Shown here one piece after another: positions 11,557 to 22,898 of a stretch of 64,000 bases of DNA; the first letter of the stretch is position 1, and each line of letters starts with the position of its first letter. The notes under the pieces were generated by a model. The model was given only the letters and a program-made list of their open reading frames with translations. It was not told where the DNA came from and did not search any database. The position numbers were made by a program, and so were the translations under genes. Origin of the DNA: Mytilus edulis (taxonomy: Eukaryota > Mollusca > Bivalvia > Mytilida > Mytilidae); contig NC_092346.1 in the NCBI RefSeq assembly GCF_963676685.1, positions 51,303,062 to 51,367,061 of the forward strand, given 5' to 3'.

Positions 11557-12419
11557 AGTCGAATCAAGGGTCCACTGTTTCTTGACAATGATATATCAGA
11601 CATAAAAAGTCGCCAGCCTATTTTGTTTTTATCTAGCAATGGGTATGTTCTTAAATATGGTAACTATAGGCGTTTTTAATTCTGATGTTTTATTTTCCTT
11701 CTTCGTCAATTGTTGTTTATTTCGGGGTTTTTTTATTTTTATTTTTTACCTTGAAGTTTACAGGATAAATTTATTGTCACAAAACGATGTAGATTATGTA
11801 CTTTCATAGTTTATCAATAATCAATATTGAATTATAACGAATATAATATATTCCATTTGATACACTCTGTTACAAATCAAATCAAATCATATATTTATTA
11901 TTTCAACCAATGTCTCAAAAGTGACAGTCCCAAGCAATTACTATTTGATGCATAAACAATATAAAAAACAAACATGATAAATTTTGCAATATAAATGATA
12001 TGACAGATAGTGCAATAGATAAAAAAAAAACAAGTGCAGAATGAGTTTAATAATACAGGGATACAATACAATCACTATATTGAAAATGCTTACCGTTATG
12101 AATAACTGAACTTATTTGAAAAGGATACGAAGGAAAAAACAATCAATCAATTAATCAAACAATAAATATTAGAGTCGGTGCCTGGAAAAGACACATAGGG
12201 AGTGCATTACAATAAAAAGTATAGTTAACCTCGTGTCTTATTCTGAAAGGCAAACTTCTGTGTTTATATCATCTTTTCTTGCTGCCCACGACCCAACACA
12301 CCAGACGCGCGCCCAGTTGGCCCAGCGACCCAAGCCCAACCAGTTACGCCAACCAAAACAGTCATAAAGCCTAACAAGTACAAAGTTGTAGAGCAAATTT
12401 GTGATCAAAGTTGTAATCA
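11557..12419. other. Intergenic, no gene seen
   Basis: AT-rich sequence with homopolymer runs and an unusual GC-rich patch (12,285-12,360) of proline- or glycine-like codon periodicity but no supported gene. Confidence 0.4.
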
Positions 12420-12543
12420 GCAGACGACACCAAGAAAACCCAGTATGTTGCAACAAAATTCCTCATATGTCATTGATCTGCATACGACACCAAGTAAGCT
12501 CAGTATGCTGCAACAATAATCCTCTTCTATCATTTACAATCAA
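12420..12543. repeat. 62-bp tandem duplication downstream of GPCR copy 2
   Basis: ACGACACCAAG at 12,423 and 12,485 starts two diverged 62-bp units that each continue with CAGTATG and TGCAACAA. The matching place in duplicon A (about 230-260) has one unit, so the duplication is specific to this copy. Confidence 0.6.
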
Positions 12544-12840
12544 TCAATCCTCGGTTAAAAGGATTTTTATTAACTTGCGTATATTATCAAATTTAATGAA
12601 GCCTTTCTGCTGCTTTCGCGGAAACGAGTTACTAATATGATATTACGCAATGTATCATATATGTCGTGGTTAGGAACGCTCAGGGTAAAATTAATTGAAT
12701 GTAAATACCGAACCCATGGTTAGATGAAAAGAAATCTAAGACTGTCATGAATTATTTCTTAAAAATATCATATTCACATTTTTTATTTAAGACAAGTTTA
12801 CAGTTGAATTTTAAATGCATACACAATTTAAGTCTATGTT

Positions 12841-13014
12841 AAATCCTAATATGTTTCAGGTACAACAGAATTTGATGGACACAAACAACAGTTATTACAA
12901 ATCCTAATATGTTTCAGGTACAACAGAATTTGATGGACACAAACAACAGTTATTACAAATCCTAATATGTTTCAGGTACAACAGAATTTGATGGACACAA
13001 ACAACAGTTATTAC
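12841..13014. repeat. Three perfect 58-bp tandem units at the GPCR copy 2 stop codon
   Basis: Units begin at 12,841, 12,899 and 12,957 and look identical. Each contains the last codons of the receptor tail and its TAG stop on the minus strand. The innermost unit supplies the real C-terminus; the outer two fall in the 3' untranslated region. Confidence 0.9.
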
Positions 13015-14068
13015 ATCTCAGAAAATGAACGCTTTTCTCTCTGAACTTTTTGTCATAATATCCATAAATTATTGGGTTAACAATGTTATTTAAGACGTTC
13101 ATTTCTCGAATAACAGCCAAAAGTGAAAGCTCCGCTTTACTTTTACCAATCCAAAAGTTATCGCTTCCAAGTGACATAAAAAGAATTATAAACTGTGGAA
13201 TGTATGATAGGAAAAATGCAATGGCAACCATCATAAACATGTACGAAAATGTGTGTGAAACATTTTCTTTTTTCACGTCCTTTTGCTGCCGAAACGAATT
13301 TGAAGTATCTTCATTGGGGTGTCTAGAAACAGACGGTAACTGGTCTGTTTCATGACTGGTTGTTCCTCTGGAAACCACCGACTGATCCACCCTTGTCATT
13401 TTCATTCTAAAATGAATCTGCTTGTAAATTTGTCGACCAATCAAAATATTCAGCAATAACAATCCGCCCATAATTACAAGGATAAAGACAGTTGCAAAAA
13501 CGATAAACACAATGAATCCAGCATCTATACCATTTATATCAATGTCACATACAAAGCCAGTTACATTTAATTCTGAGTTGTAAACTTTAACTTCTTCATT
13601 GTAAGCATTTAATGCAATCGAAGGAATGAGAGAAATCCCGAACGTTATTCCTAGTGCCACCCTTTTCCCACTCAAGTTCATCTGTTTACCAAAAGGTCTA
13701 CAGACCTTTAAGTATCTATGTAAAGCTATCACAAACAAGAGAATCATTGACGAGAAGGCAGTTATATTAATTGGAATCCAACATAATTTACACAACATTG
13801 ATCCACGAAAGTTAACTGGAGTCATTTTTCTTGCAAACTCAAATGAACATCTAAAAGTGCATGCCAAAAGATCTAACAATGCAAGCCATGGAATAAAATA
13901 CCGATCGTCAACGTTCTGTTTCATTTTATACTTGTACACAATCATTACTAAAGTGTTGCCAATTAATCCGAGTAACATATAAACTATCAGAAGTACGTCA
14001 TTACCAATATAAATTTGAATTTGTTCATCGTTCCATTGTTCCAGTTTTTGTTCCTGTGATAAGTTCAT
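12962..14068 (-). CDS. Class A GPCR, copy 2, intact
   Basis: This 368-residue receptor starts MNLSQEQKLEQWNDEQ, a short extracellular N-terminus with an N-glycosylation site (NLS). TM1 has LIGNTLV, then DDRYFIP, TM2 LLDLLACT, TM3 ending HRYLKV, TM6 FFLSYIP and TM7 NPIIYGYYD. The third cytoplasmic loop is rich in charged residues, and the tail has a cysteine cluster (CNNCCLC) suited to palmitoylation. HRY replaces the canonical DRY, and TM5 lacks the usual proline. The start follows a splice acceptor and matches the beginning of homology with copy 1. The ligand is unknown. It is the best candidate for a functional member of the close pair. Confidence 0.92.
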   Translation of the reverse strand: MNLSQEQKLEQWNDEQIQIYIGNDVLLIVYMLLGLIGNTLVMIVYKYKMKQNVDDRYFIPWLALLDLLACTFRCSFEFARKMTPVNFRGSMLCKLCWIPINITAFSSMILLFVIALHRYLKVCRPFGKQMNLSGKRVALGITFGISLIPSIALNAYNEEVKVYNSELNVTGFVCDIDINGIDAGFIVFIVFATVFILVIMGGLLLLNILIGRQIYKQIHFRMKMTRVDQSVVSRGTTSHETDQLPSVSRHPNEDTSNSFRQQKDVKKENVSHTFSYMFMMVAIAFFLSYIPQFIILFMSLGSDNFWIGKSKAELSLLAVIREMNVLNNIVNPIIYGYYDKKFREKSVHFLRCNNCCLCPSNSVVPETY

Positions 14069-14207
14069 GTCGATTCCTGAACAGAATCAAAACTACAATG
14101 AGAAACAATAAGTTTATGGCATCTCCTGAACAGAATCAAAATTACAATGAGAAACAATAAGTTCATGGCATTTCCTGGATAGAAGCAAAACTTACAATGA
14201 GAAAATA
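14061..14207. repeat. Three 49-bp tandem units covering the acceptor and start codon of GPCR copy 2
   Basis: Units start at 14,061, 14,110 and 14,159. On the minus strand each carries a pyrimidine-rich CAG/G acceptor and an ATG AAC or ATA AAC. Using an outer acceptor would add an upstream ATG (in the 14,159 unit) in another frame that overlaps the true start, so the array may affect translation. Copy 1 has a single unit. Confidence 0.85.
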
Positions 14208-14567
14208 CCAGATTTTATAATAACTAATAAAGATGTAAAAATCGATTTTTCATGTTTCCAGTATATACTATCATGGATTACATAAAAGAGATAATCTTTC
14301 TTTTTTACTTTTCGTTTAGATTTAACCATTAACAAGCATTGTATAATGAAAATTTGAGATGAATTAATCCCTTACGTTCGGTTATAATATCATATAAAAT
14401 AATTATAATGGATTTTATTTTTGTAAGGACATAAATATCCAAGTAAAATATCTCAGATAAAAAAGTATGGAAATGTTATTGCAATGAACGAAACATAATC
14501 AAATCAGAGGAAGTCAAATTGAAATGTTGACATGATGCTATTAATATCAAAGGCAGCAAATATGTAC

Positions 14568-14800
14568 CTGTGCGGTTGAGGAATTTCTCAACTTGTGAAT
14601 TTCTGTATCCAAAAATCACCAAATAGTCTTCTATTATGATTTAAATCCAGCTCTACGTATCAAACCAGCCAATTATATAAGTCCTATATCTGTTATTTCT
14701 GATAAATATATATGTCTATTAAATTTCTCTAAGGACTCAAGTCATGACATTTTATCATTCAAATACCAAAAGAAGCAATAAATGTGGATGAATGCTTTTA
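14568..14800 (-). other. Probable upstream exon of GPCR copy 2
   Basis: Homologous to 5379-5600 and ends at the same donor-like CAG/GTACAT. It is taken as an untranslated first exon, with an intron to about 14,075-14,210. The transcription start is not visible. Confidence 0.4.
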
Positions 14801-15014
14801 GATAGCATATTTAATGACTTTTTATTTCTTATCATCAACTATTTCATAATTAGTATTATCTATATTACTTTTACTTAAATCATTCATTCATTATATTAGA
14901 GAAGTGATTTTTTTGTTGAGAATGCCCTATGATCGGTAGAGGGTAAATAATTTGTTATTCGCTTTGCTACATTTTTATCATTACATAGTTGTTTCTTCAA
15001 ATATGCCACATATT

Positions 15015-15320
15015 TATTTCCCCGAGGGTATCACAAGCCCAGTAGTCAGCACTTTTTGTGCTGACATGAATTACCATTGATATTGTTATATTTATAAATT
15101 AACTGTTTACAAAATTTAGAATTTTTTGAAATACTAAGGCTTTTCTACCTCAGGCATAGATTACCTTAGCTGTATTTGGAAACACTTTTATGAATTTTGG
15201 ATCTCTATGCTCTTCAACTTCGTACTTTATTTGGCTTTTGTAACTTTTTTGGATTCGAGCGTCACTGATGAGTCTTTTGTAGACGAAACGCGCGTCTGGC
15301 GTATATATAAAATTTCGGTG
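15015..15320 (-). repeat. Dispersed mussel repeat M2, longer copy
   Basis: Reverse-strand copy of M2. It includes the core, the GAAGTTGAAGAGCAT segment, the GCTAAGGTAATCTATGCCTG segment, and the end near a CCCTCGGGG-type tail around 15,020. The same order is seen in the plus-strand copy at 18,715-19,140. Confidence 0.75.
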
Positions 15321-15450
15321 CATTACGTTTGCGCGCATTACCATTACATTTGCGCGCAAAAATCATTACGTTTGCGCGCTGCTTTTGCTTACATTTGCGC
15401 GCAAAAATCATTACGTTTGCGCGCTGCTTTTGCTTACATTTGCGCGCATT
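15321..15450. repeat. GCGCGC minisatellite
   Basis: TTTGCGCGC motifs occur six times, separated by CATTACG, AAAATCATTACG or TGCTTTTGCTTACA; the main period is 45 bp. The GC-rich motif is striking in AT-rich surroundings. It resembles one arm of the subterminal-repeat foldback elements elsewhere in the window, but no opposite arm was found. Confidence 0.75.
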
Positions 15451-15472
15451 TTTTTGACAGGTAAACTCAGGT

Positions 15473-15690
15473 AAATACAGGTCATATTACTTTATTATTT
15501 ATTAATTTGTTCAATTATTTACAAGTATCAGTACCCCTTCCGTTAGTCTAAGTATCCCAAGGCACCTATTTTGAAAGAATTCAATCAATAATATTTTAGG
15601 GAAAATACAGGTCATAATACTTATTTATTTATCAATTTGTTCAATTATTTACAATTATCAGTACCCCTTCAGTTAGTCTAAGACTCTTCT
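15473..15690. repeat. Two ~131-bp direct repeats
   Basis: AATACAGGTCAT starts units at 15,473 and 15,604, both running to TCAGTACCCCTTC and GTTAGTCTAAG. Noncoding. Confidence 0.7.
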
Positions 15691-17867
15691 TAGGCAGGGC
15701 AAAAGGAGATAAAGCCGCATATTTTTTTTCGATTTTCATATACAATTCAACAAGTCAAAGGTGTAGACAAAAGTTTAAGAAATCTGTGACATAGCCCATT
15801 TATCATAACTTGAACTTTAGATATCTATAACGGGGTTTTAAATTGATTTTAGAATTCAATATGAACAATTATATAATTTGAATTAACAAACTATTTTCAA
15901 AATTAATAATTGATAGTCACATTTATTATTAAAATACCAATAAAGTATAGTCATTTATAATTTAATCATTGTGTTAATATATATGAATTATTATTTTTAC
16001 TGGTATCTATGATGAGTTTGTATATTACATTTGAACTTTAATAGAACAGTCAAGAATATTTTTCACGAAATAATTATATTCATATCTCACACTTCAGTTA
16101 CCTCATCGTCAAGTGTCATATATGTCATGCATGTGATATCATAACACGACAAAATGAATAGTTTTTATGGAAGATAGACTGTGTGATTTTCGTTAGAGAA
16201 ATTGGACTGCAATTTGAAAATGAGGTCATGTTTGAAAGAAAAAAAAGTTTTGCTTTACAATATGTCATTTTCGGAGTGTTATTTGTTAAGTTCTTTGACA
16301 TATGGACTGTGCGACACTTTACCTATACATTGCATTCTGAATTATTGATAAGTCATATTTTGTTATGGGGAATATGTCTTGTGATCTCTAGTTCCAATTT
16401 TTTATTGTTTTTAGTTTTGTTTTCTTATTTGTCCCTTTTCTCCTGGTATTTTTAAAGAATGAAAATATTGATAAAATCTGACAAATATTGCATAACATTT
16501 TACATGTCTTCAAAGGTTGGTTGCTACCTGGTTTAAAATTATTTTAGCATATAGTGTTATCAATTCATGGATATATACCGAAAAAGGAATTAATTGAACA
16601 AATGATATTTCACTTTTAATTGTGGTTGAATAAAACCATGAAATAACTTGCCATGATCCTTAAAAGGCGATACTTATGTTCATTTCATATTTGTTTATTC
16701 TATGCATTTACTCCTTTGTTAATGTTCATCATATTGTTATGTCCAATTATAAAATCAGAAATACGCATCGTCAAAGGTGTATGTATGATCAAGTGTTATT
16801 ACTGGGAATATGAAATTACAAAAATGGTTATTCTTTCAAATATTCGGCTTTGAGTGTTCCTAAAGAAGGTAAATCCAGGAAAGCTCTTCGGACGCATGTT
16901 ATCGGTTTATTTTTTTAATATATGATAAATTGATCAATAAGATGACATCGTTGTGGCAATCTATTACAAAAACATGGTACACGATGACACTGCTGCCATG
17001 TCATGAAAATGCTAAAGCAGACATATCTAACTCAAAATTTCAATTAACACATAGTTTTTTAAGAACTTCATTTAAACAAAAAGGTCACTTTGGTTAGACA
17101 GGGAGAATGGGGGACAATAGTGACTAAAATTGAATATAATTGGCTCACTTGATGGTCTTGATGCTGTTAGTTTAGCCGTAAATTATGTTTACTATTAATT
17201 CTTTTTCATGCAAAGACTTTTGAAGATCCATATTTACAGTAACTTACTTAACAGCAACTTGTCGAAATTATTTTTTTTTATTTTTTTGTAGAATGAACAA
17301 AAGATTATCCTGTTGGGTCCTGTTTTTTTTTTGTTTTGTTTTTTTTGCTTGAATCAACCCGTGTTTACCACTCTGACTAGTAACAAAGAGGTCCTGTGTT
17401 CGAATTCTTGGGAGACAATATGATTTTCTAAGAATCATGCGCTTCGGGTACAGTTTTGTTTTACAAAATATTACATTGGTCTATATGCAATATAGCTATG
17501 CTATTTTCAGTTCTATTGTATATGATGTAAACCCCTTCTTAAAATTTTCTTAATTTATCAGCGTAGTAAAATTAATTTTGTTGAAAAAAACCAACGCTGA
17601 ATACCAACTACTAAACAGGTCCATACAGTACATTCGTTAAGTTCTCTTTACCATGTATACCACTTACACTTATGGTGTAAGTGTTTACTTCCTAATGAAA
17701 CATGATGAGGGATTTATCTAAATAAATTTTACTAAAATCTCCGGAAATAATAAAGTACTGAAACGTTAACATATATGTACTCTCAGCAGTACAACATTTA
17801 ACATATAGCTTCAGTCATCCTTTAGGGTTGAACTTCTTTGAATATAAAGACAATGCAATGTATCATA
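15691..17867. other. Intergenic, duplicon B
   Basis: AT-rich DNA with no supported gene. Diverged matches to 8,340-8,500 (at about 16,170-16,330), to 9,850-9,960 (at about 16,920-17,040) and to 10,847 (at about 17,098) show it is the second copy of the GPCR segmental duplication. Confidence 0.5.
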
Positions 17868-17955
17868 TAAACTCCTTTTTTATGAATTTTGGGTCCTCAA
17901 TGATCTTCAACTTTTCACTTTATTTGGCCTTTTATTTTATTTTTTATTTGAGCGT
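17868..17955 (-). repeat. Dispersed mussel repeat M2, short fragment
   Basis: Diverged reverse-strand piece (TGATCTTCAACTT and GAGCGTCA) of the M2 family. The 750 bases that follow show nothing else. Confidence 0.5.
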
Positions 17956-18714
17956 CAACTAGTTGTTTTGTTTGGCCGACACTTAATCAACAACCGTATT
18001 TTGGTAATTTGTTATGCATCTAATAGTTTTGTTTTACGCATTTTCTTGTAATCTAAAGGTGAAATAAATGAAAAGGCGGCAAGGTGGAGTTAATCTGCAG
18101 GTGACAATCATTTGAATGTCTAAGGGAACTTCATATATAAGAAACAAACTGAATAAAATTCTGAATCTTAATCAAAATCTATTAACACAAAAATGCAAGA
18201 AGCTGATAAACGTCCTTAGCATGCATCCTGGTCAGAGTCTCTAAGACATTATGTGAATTTAAACAAGTAGTTCATTCTATTTCAATATATTATGGGCAAT
18301 TGTTTTGATAAGCATTTGTGTTTATATTGTGTACATGATTATTTATTTTTCTCATGTGCATAATAAGCTAAAAATGACTTAGTCTGAGTGGAAATTAATT
18401 ATGAAAACGATAAGTTTGCTCGATTCATACCAAGGGTAAAAATCACCATTAGTATCTCGTTAAATTGAGTGCAGCAATATTTTCTATGTCAATTTTCTTT
18501 TATTATAATGGATTCAATTTTCCCTTGTGTAAATGGAAATTTGAACATTTCAAATGTCTGTGCTGAAGATTATTTGACAACAATTTGTCAGATTATTCTC
18601 AGTCGGAAACTGTATTGCAAAAACTCACAAAAAATGAAACTAACAGAAAAACAAAGATTAGAAAAGTGAAAAGGAGCTAGCAATGATATTTATTGTAAAC
18701 GATATCTTATTAAT

Positions 18715-19140
18715 AATAAACTCATCACAAATACCAGGCTTACATTTTGTATTTACGCAAGACGCGTGTTTCGTCTACAAAAGACTCATCAGTGACGCTT
18801 GAATCAAAAAAGTTTAAAAGACCAAATAAAGTACGAAGTTGAAAAGTTTTGAGAACTAAAATTTTGCCAAATACAGCTAAGGTAATCTATTCCTGAGGTA
18901 GAAAAGCCTTAGTGTTTTAAAAATTCAAAAGTTTTGTAAACAGTTAATTTATAAATATGACCATATCAATGAGAATTCATGTCAGCACAGAAGTGTTGAC
19001 TACTCGGCTGGTGATACCCTCGAGGAATTAAAACTCCACCAGCAGTGGCATCGACCCAGTGGTTGTAAATAAACTCATCATAGATACCAGGATTAAATTT
19101 TGTATTTACGCCATTACGTAATTTCATCTACAAAAGACAC
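18715..19140 (+). repeat. Dispersed mussel repeat M2, near full-length copy
   Basis: Contains the full M2 order from AGACGCGTGTTTCGTCTAC to GTGATACCCTCGAGG. It ends with a direct repeat of its own beginning (AACTCATCA then ATACCAGG at 18,720 and 19,073). It abuts the GPCR pseudogene. Confidence 0.7.
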
Positions 19141-19143
19141 ATC

Positions 19144-20233
19144 TTCATAACCTATATCGTTCTTGTTGTATTTGGTAACGCCATAGTATTAAGTTTATAA
19201 ATATAAAATAAAACAAAATGTTGATGATCGGTATTTTATTCCATGGCTTGCATTGTCGGATCTTTTAGCTTGTACTTTTAGATCATCGTTCGAGACAAAT
19301 CAACCCTGTTTACTTTCGAGGAACATTGCTTTGCAAATTATGTTGGATTCCAGTAAACATTACTTCTGTAATTCTGTCGTTAGCTATAATATTTAACATG
19401 TCGTCCGTTTGGACAAAAGATAACATTGACATGAAAAAGAGTTGCACTTCGACTACTTATTGGATTTTCTGTTCTTCCAACGATGGTATTGCATGTGTAA
19501 AATAGAGAATTTGAATTATTTAATACTAAAATAAATGTAACGGGTTATATTTGTGACATTAATATAAACAGAGTAGAACTGGGGTTTTTAATTTTTGTGG
19601 CCTTTGCGTAAATCTTTGTTCTCCCTATATTGAGTGGGTTACTAGTTTTCAATACTTTAATTGGGTGTACAATTTATAGGCAGTTACATGGTAGGAAAAA
19701 CGGCTTCATCAGAGAGTCAGAACTGAACACCCATATCAAAGCACCAGGCCTTGAAGGCATAAACCTTGCTCAGTGCTCGGAGCACAAAAATTATGCTCGA
19801 AACCAGAAATCCAGCAATTTGATTGGTTGAATTTCGAGTCTGAGTACAAAAATCATGCTCGAAAGATTTATGACCATGAGGCCAGAACAGTGTGTCAATA
19901 TCAGAGCAGAATCCTAACAGGGAAAAGAAAGAAACATTGAAAGAAAATTGGTTTATTTTCTCACAATTTCTCCTACATATCTATGATGGTAGCGATTGCG
20001 TTTTATCTGTCGTTTGTGCCAAAGTTCATAATACTTGTTATGTCGGTTGGAAACGATAACTTTTGGATAAACAAAGGCAAAGGTGAACTTGCAATGTTAG
20101 TAGCAATTCGTGAAATAAACGTCATAAAATCCTGTCATTTATGGGTATTATGACAAACTTTTTCGACAAAAAAAAATAGTTGCTTAAATGCAAATGTTTG
20201 TTTTATCACTGGAATAGAGTATTCCCGAAATAA
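19144..20233 (+). pseudogene. Class A GPCR pseudogene of the same family
   Basis: Receptor pieces appear in the right order but in different frames. They are VFGNAIV (TM1), KQNVDDRYFIPWLALSDLL (19,215-19,270), CKLCWIP (TM3), SGLLVFNTLIG (TM5), MMVAIAFYLSFVP (TM6), DNFWINKGKGEL, then NPVIYGYYDKLFR reached only after a deletion near 20,125, and a cysteine-containing tail. At least four frame breaks and the loss of part of TM3-TM4 rule out a working receptor. It lies on the strand opposite to its relatives. One open piece (19,630-19,830) is not a gene on its own. Confidence 0.9.
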
Positions 20234-22898
20234 TTTCAATGAATACATAGAACCAACTATAAACGAGCGGGAAGGTCTAGTGAAAAACTGGTAATCAGTT
20301 GTTCAAATGGGGCCTTAAAATATAAAAAAATTAATCATTTTTGGAGTGTCAAAAAACGTAGGAAGTACTCGACAGATTACATGCTCATATTGTTAAATTT
20401 TAATCTTTTCAAAGTTTTGATTTTTTTCTACCACTTTGCATTATAATCTCATTGGAAAAACTTCACACACCTTATTAAATGTTCATTTAAGGTAGCACAA
20501 TACAAAGATTTTTCATCCCAAATCAGACACCTTTAAACTGATATAATTCCACTCATCTTTCTTTAAATTTTATAAATGAGGTACCAAAAGAAAGAAGAAG
20601 GATTAATCTTTCAAATTGTGATAATTTCATTATGACATAATTATTACATAATTAATTGTTATGTAATAAGTTGCCATATTGTGATGTCCATACTTGAATG
20701 AATTTAGCTTCTTTGTTATTCATAGCATCCAAAAATATTTTATAGATTCTTGCACAACACAGTTTGACCTCCAAAACTGTCTCTCAGATTTTTCCTATTG
20801 CATTTCATTCTCTCATAAATCTTAAATGAAGTTTGGAACATCAATTCATAAGAGACCACTAAATTCAATTGGGTATAAAATTTGTTCTATTGATGTTTTT
20901 GGAAATCTGACAAAAGGACGTCATCATTCGTAAATATAAATCAACGTGAAGAAATCTTATACGTTCACGTATTTCGCATCCAATCACTTATGGTTATATT
21001 GTATACAAAGCTTTAAAATGTCGTCATTCACCTCAACAGCTAATCAAACATTAAAATAGACTTATTTAGAAGGGTTATAGTTACCATACTGCTACCAGGA
21101 TATTAAAGATGGCAATTTTGGAATTAATATTGATTCACTAAAAGGGTCTTTGCATCGGAAATAAACACGTTTATTCTAAAACCATTTGTTGGCATGACAC
21201 GCGTACAATGTTCTTCTCGTATATTTATGGTGGTTTGATTTCAAACCCTTTACGTTTCGGATTACTCTTGATTTTCATATGATGAAGTCATAATCTTTCA
21301 ATCAGTTTAAGTGAGGTCTGAAGCTGGCATGTCAGTAACTGCAGTAGTCCTTTATAAATTTATGTATCATTTTAATTTTGCTTAGTTTTTTCTTATTACT
21401 TATTCTGACATCGGAGTCGGACTTCTTTTAGACTGACATTTACCGTGCGTTTTTTTGTGTGTTTGTTTATTCTATATTGGTTAGAGGTATACGGGGGCGA
21501 TTGAATTATTATAAAAAAAAAATATTCACAGCACTGCATGTTTGTGCCAGTCCCAAGTCAAGAGCCTCTGTACTTTATTAGTCTTGTGTGTGTGTGTTGT
21601 TTTTTTTTTAATTTGTTCAGTTATAAATTTAGTGTGACGTCCATTTTCACTGAACAAGTACACATTGTTAAAGGGCCAGCTGATGACCACCTCAGGTTGC
21701 GGGATTTTCTCGTTGTGTTAAAGACCCTTTGGTGGCCTTGGACTGTTTTCTTCAATTTGGTCGGGTTGTTGTCTCTTTGACATCTTTCCCAGTTCCATTC
21801 TCAATTCTATGTTTAATTCAAAATCTAATTCATGTATAAATACATACTAAAATAATGCCATTATGGCATAATGTTCTATATTTGAATTATTGGATTAGTT
21901 ATTCTATAGTTCAGACACACAAGATCTATAAATAGTTACACACATTACAAATTAAAATCATAACACTTTTTTACGAGGATATAATGTTAAATATTTACAA
22001 TATCGATTCTATTCTATAAATGTTTATCAAAATTTCACATACAACTCAGACACGCCATATTCGTAACAATAACGCTAAAAGTAACATTACGAACTTTTGA
22101 GCAAATGACACACGTCTGATGTGTTTTCAATTTTTTATGCATTTAACAAAAGTGTACTATCACTACTATTGTATATGGTATAACGTCGGAAAAGTTGTGA
22201 AACTATAATATCAAATGTATTGCATTTCTCCGAATTTCGTAGAATAAAATTCACACGATATAGCCATCAGGGAAACGGATGAAGCAACTTTGAGTTCTGG
22301 GATGATTTAGTGATTTTTGTTGGACAATTATACTGCGGGGTTATGGTGAAATGTGTTCATAATAAAACGAAAATAAACATGAAAGCGAAAAGGGTAAAGT
22401 TTGGTGAAAATCGAACAGACCATTTGGTATGTTTCTGTATTTTTCTATGAAGATGTATTTATCCTCTTCACTAAGTTACAATAACAAATATATGAAGCCA
22501 GTTTAAAGGTTCCAACTTTCTTTTTCCTTATTCATATTTTCTTTGCAAAAAAACCCAGATTTTTAACTGTAGAACTCGAACAAAGCCTTGACAATAGAAA
22601 AGGGTGGATTTTCAGTGAAATAAAACATAAATACACAGAAGATGTTGAACACAGCGTACAGTACAGTAATGAAGCAATAAAGGAATTATAATTTTTATTG
22701 AATCTTATTATCAGTTTTTTATTCAATTTTATTATTTCCTCTCCCCGGCCATTTGGTGTACCAAATGAGTCATTTCTTCAGCAGTTATAATATAAAAGTC
22801 TTTCATGGATAAATATGTTGCTTTTAAATCTGCCAAGAATCTAACTTTATTGATATATACCAACGCCAAGTACTGTTTCTGACTATTTCTATGTCACC
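20234..22898. other. Intergenic with repeat fragments
   Basis: Holds a probable dispersed repeat starting AAGGTAGCACAATACA near 20,490 and a repeat segment at about 21,530-21,790. The latter (GACCCTTTGGTGGCC) resembles the one at 37,190-37,230. The rest is AT-rich and has no supported gene. Confidence 0.4.

Noticed and set aside
17385..17415. tRNA-like B box (TGTTCGAATTC)
   Set aside because: No cloverleaf, A box or acceptor pairing can be drawn around it; probably chance.
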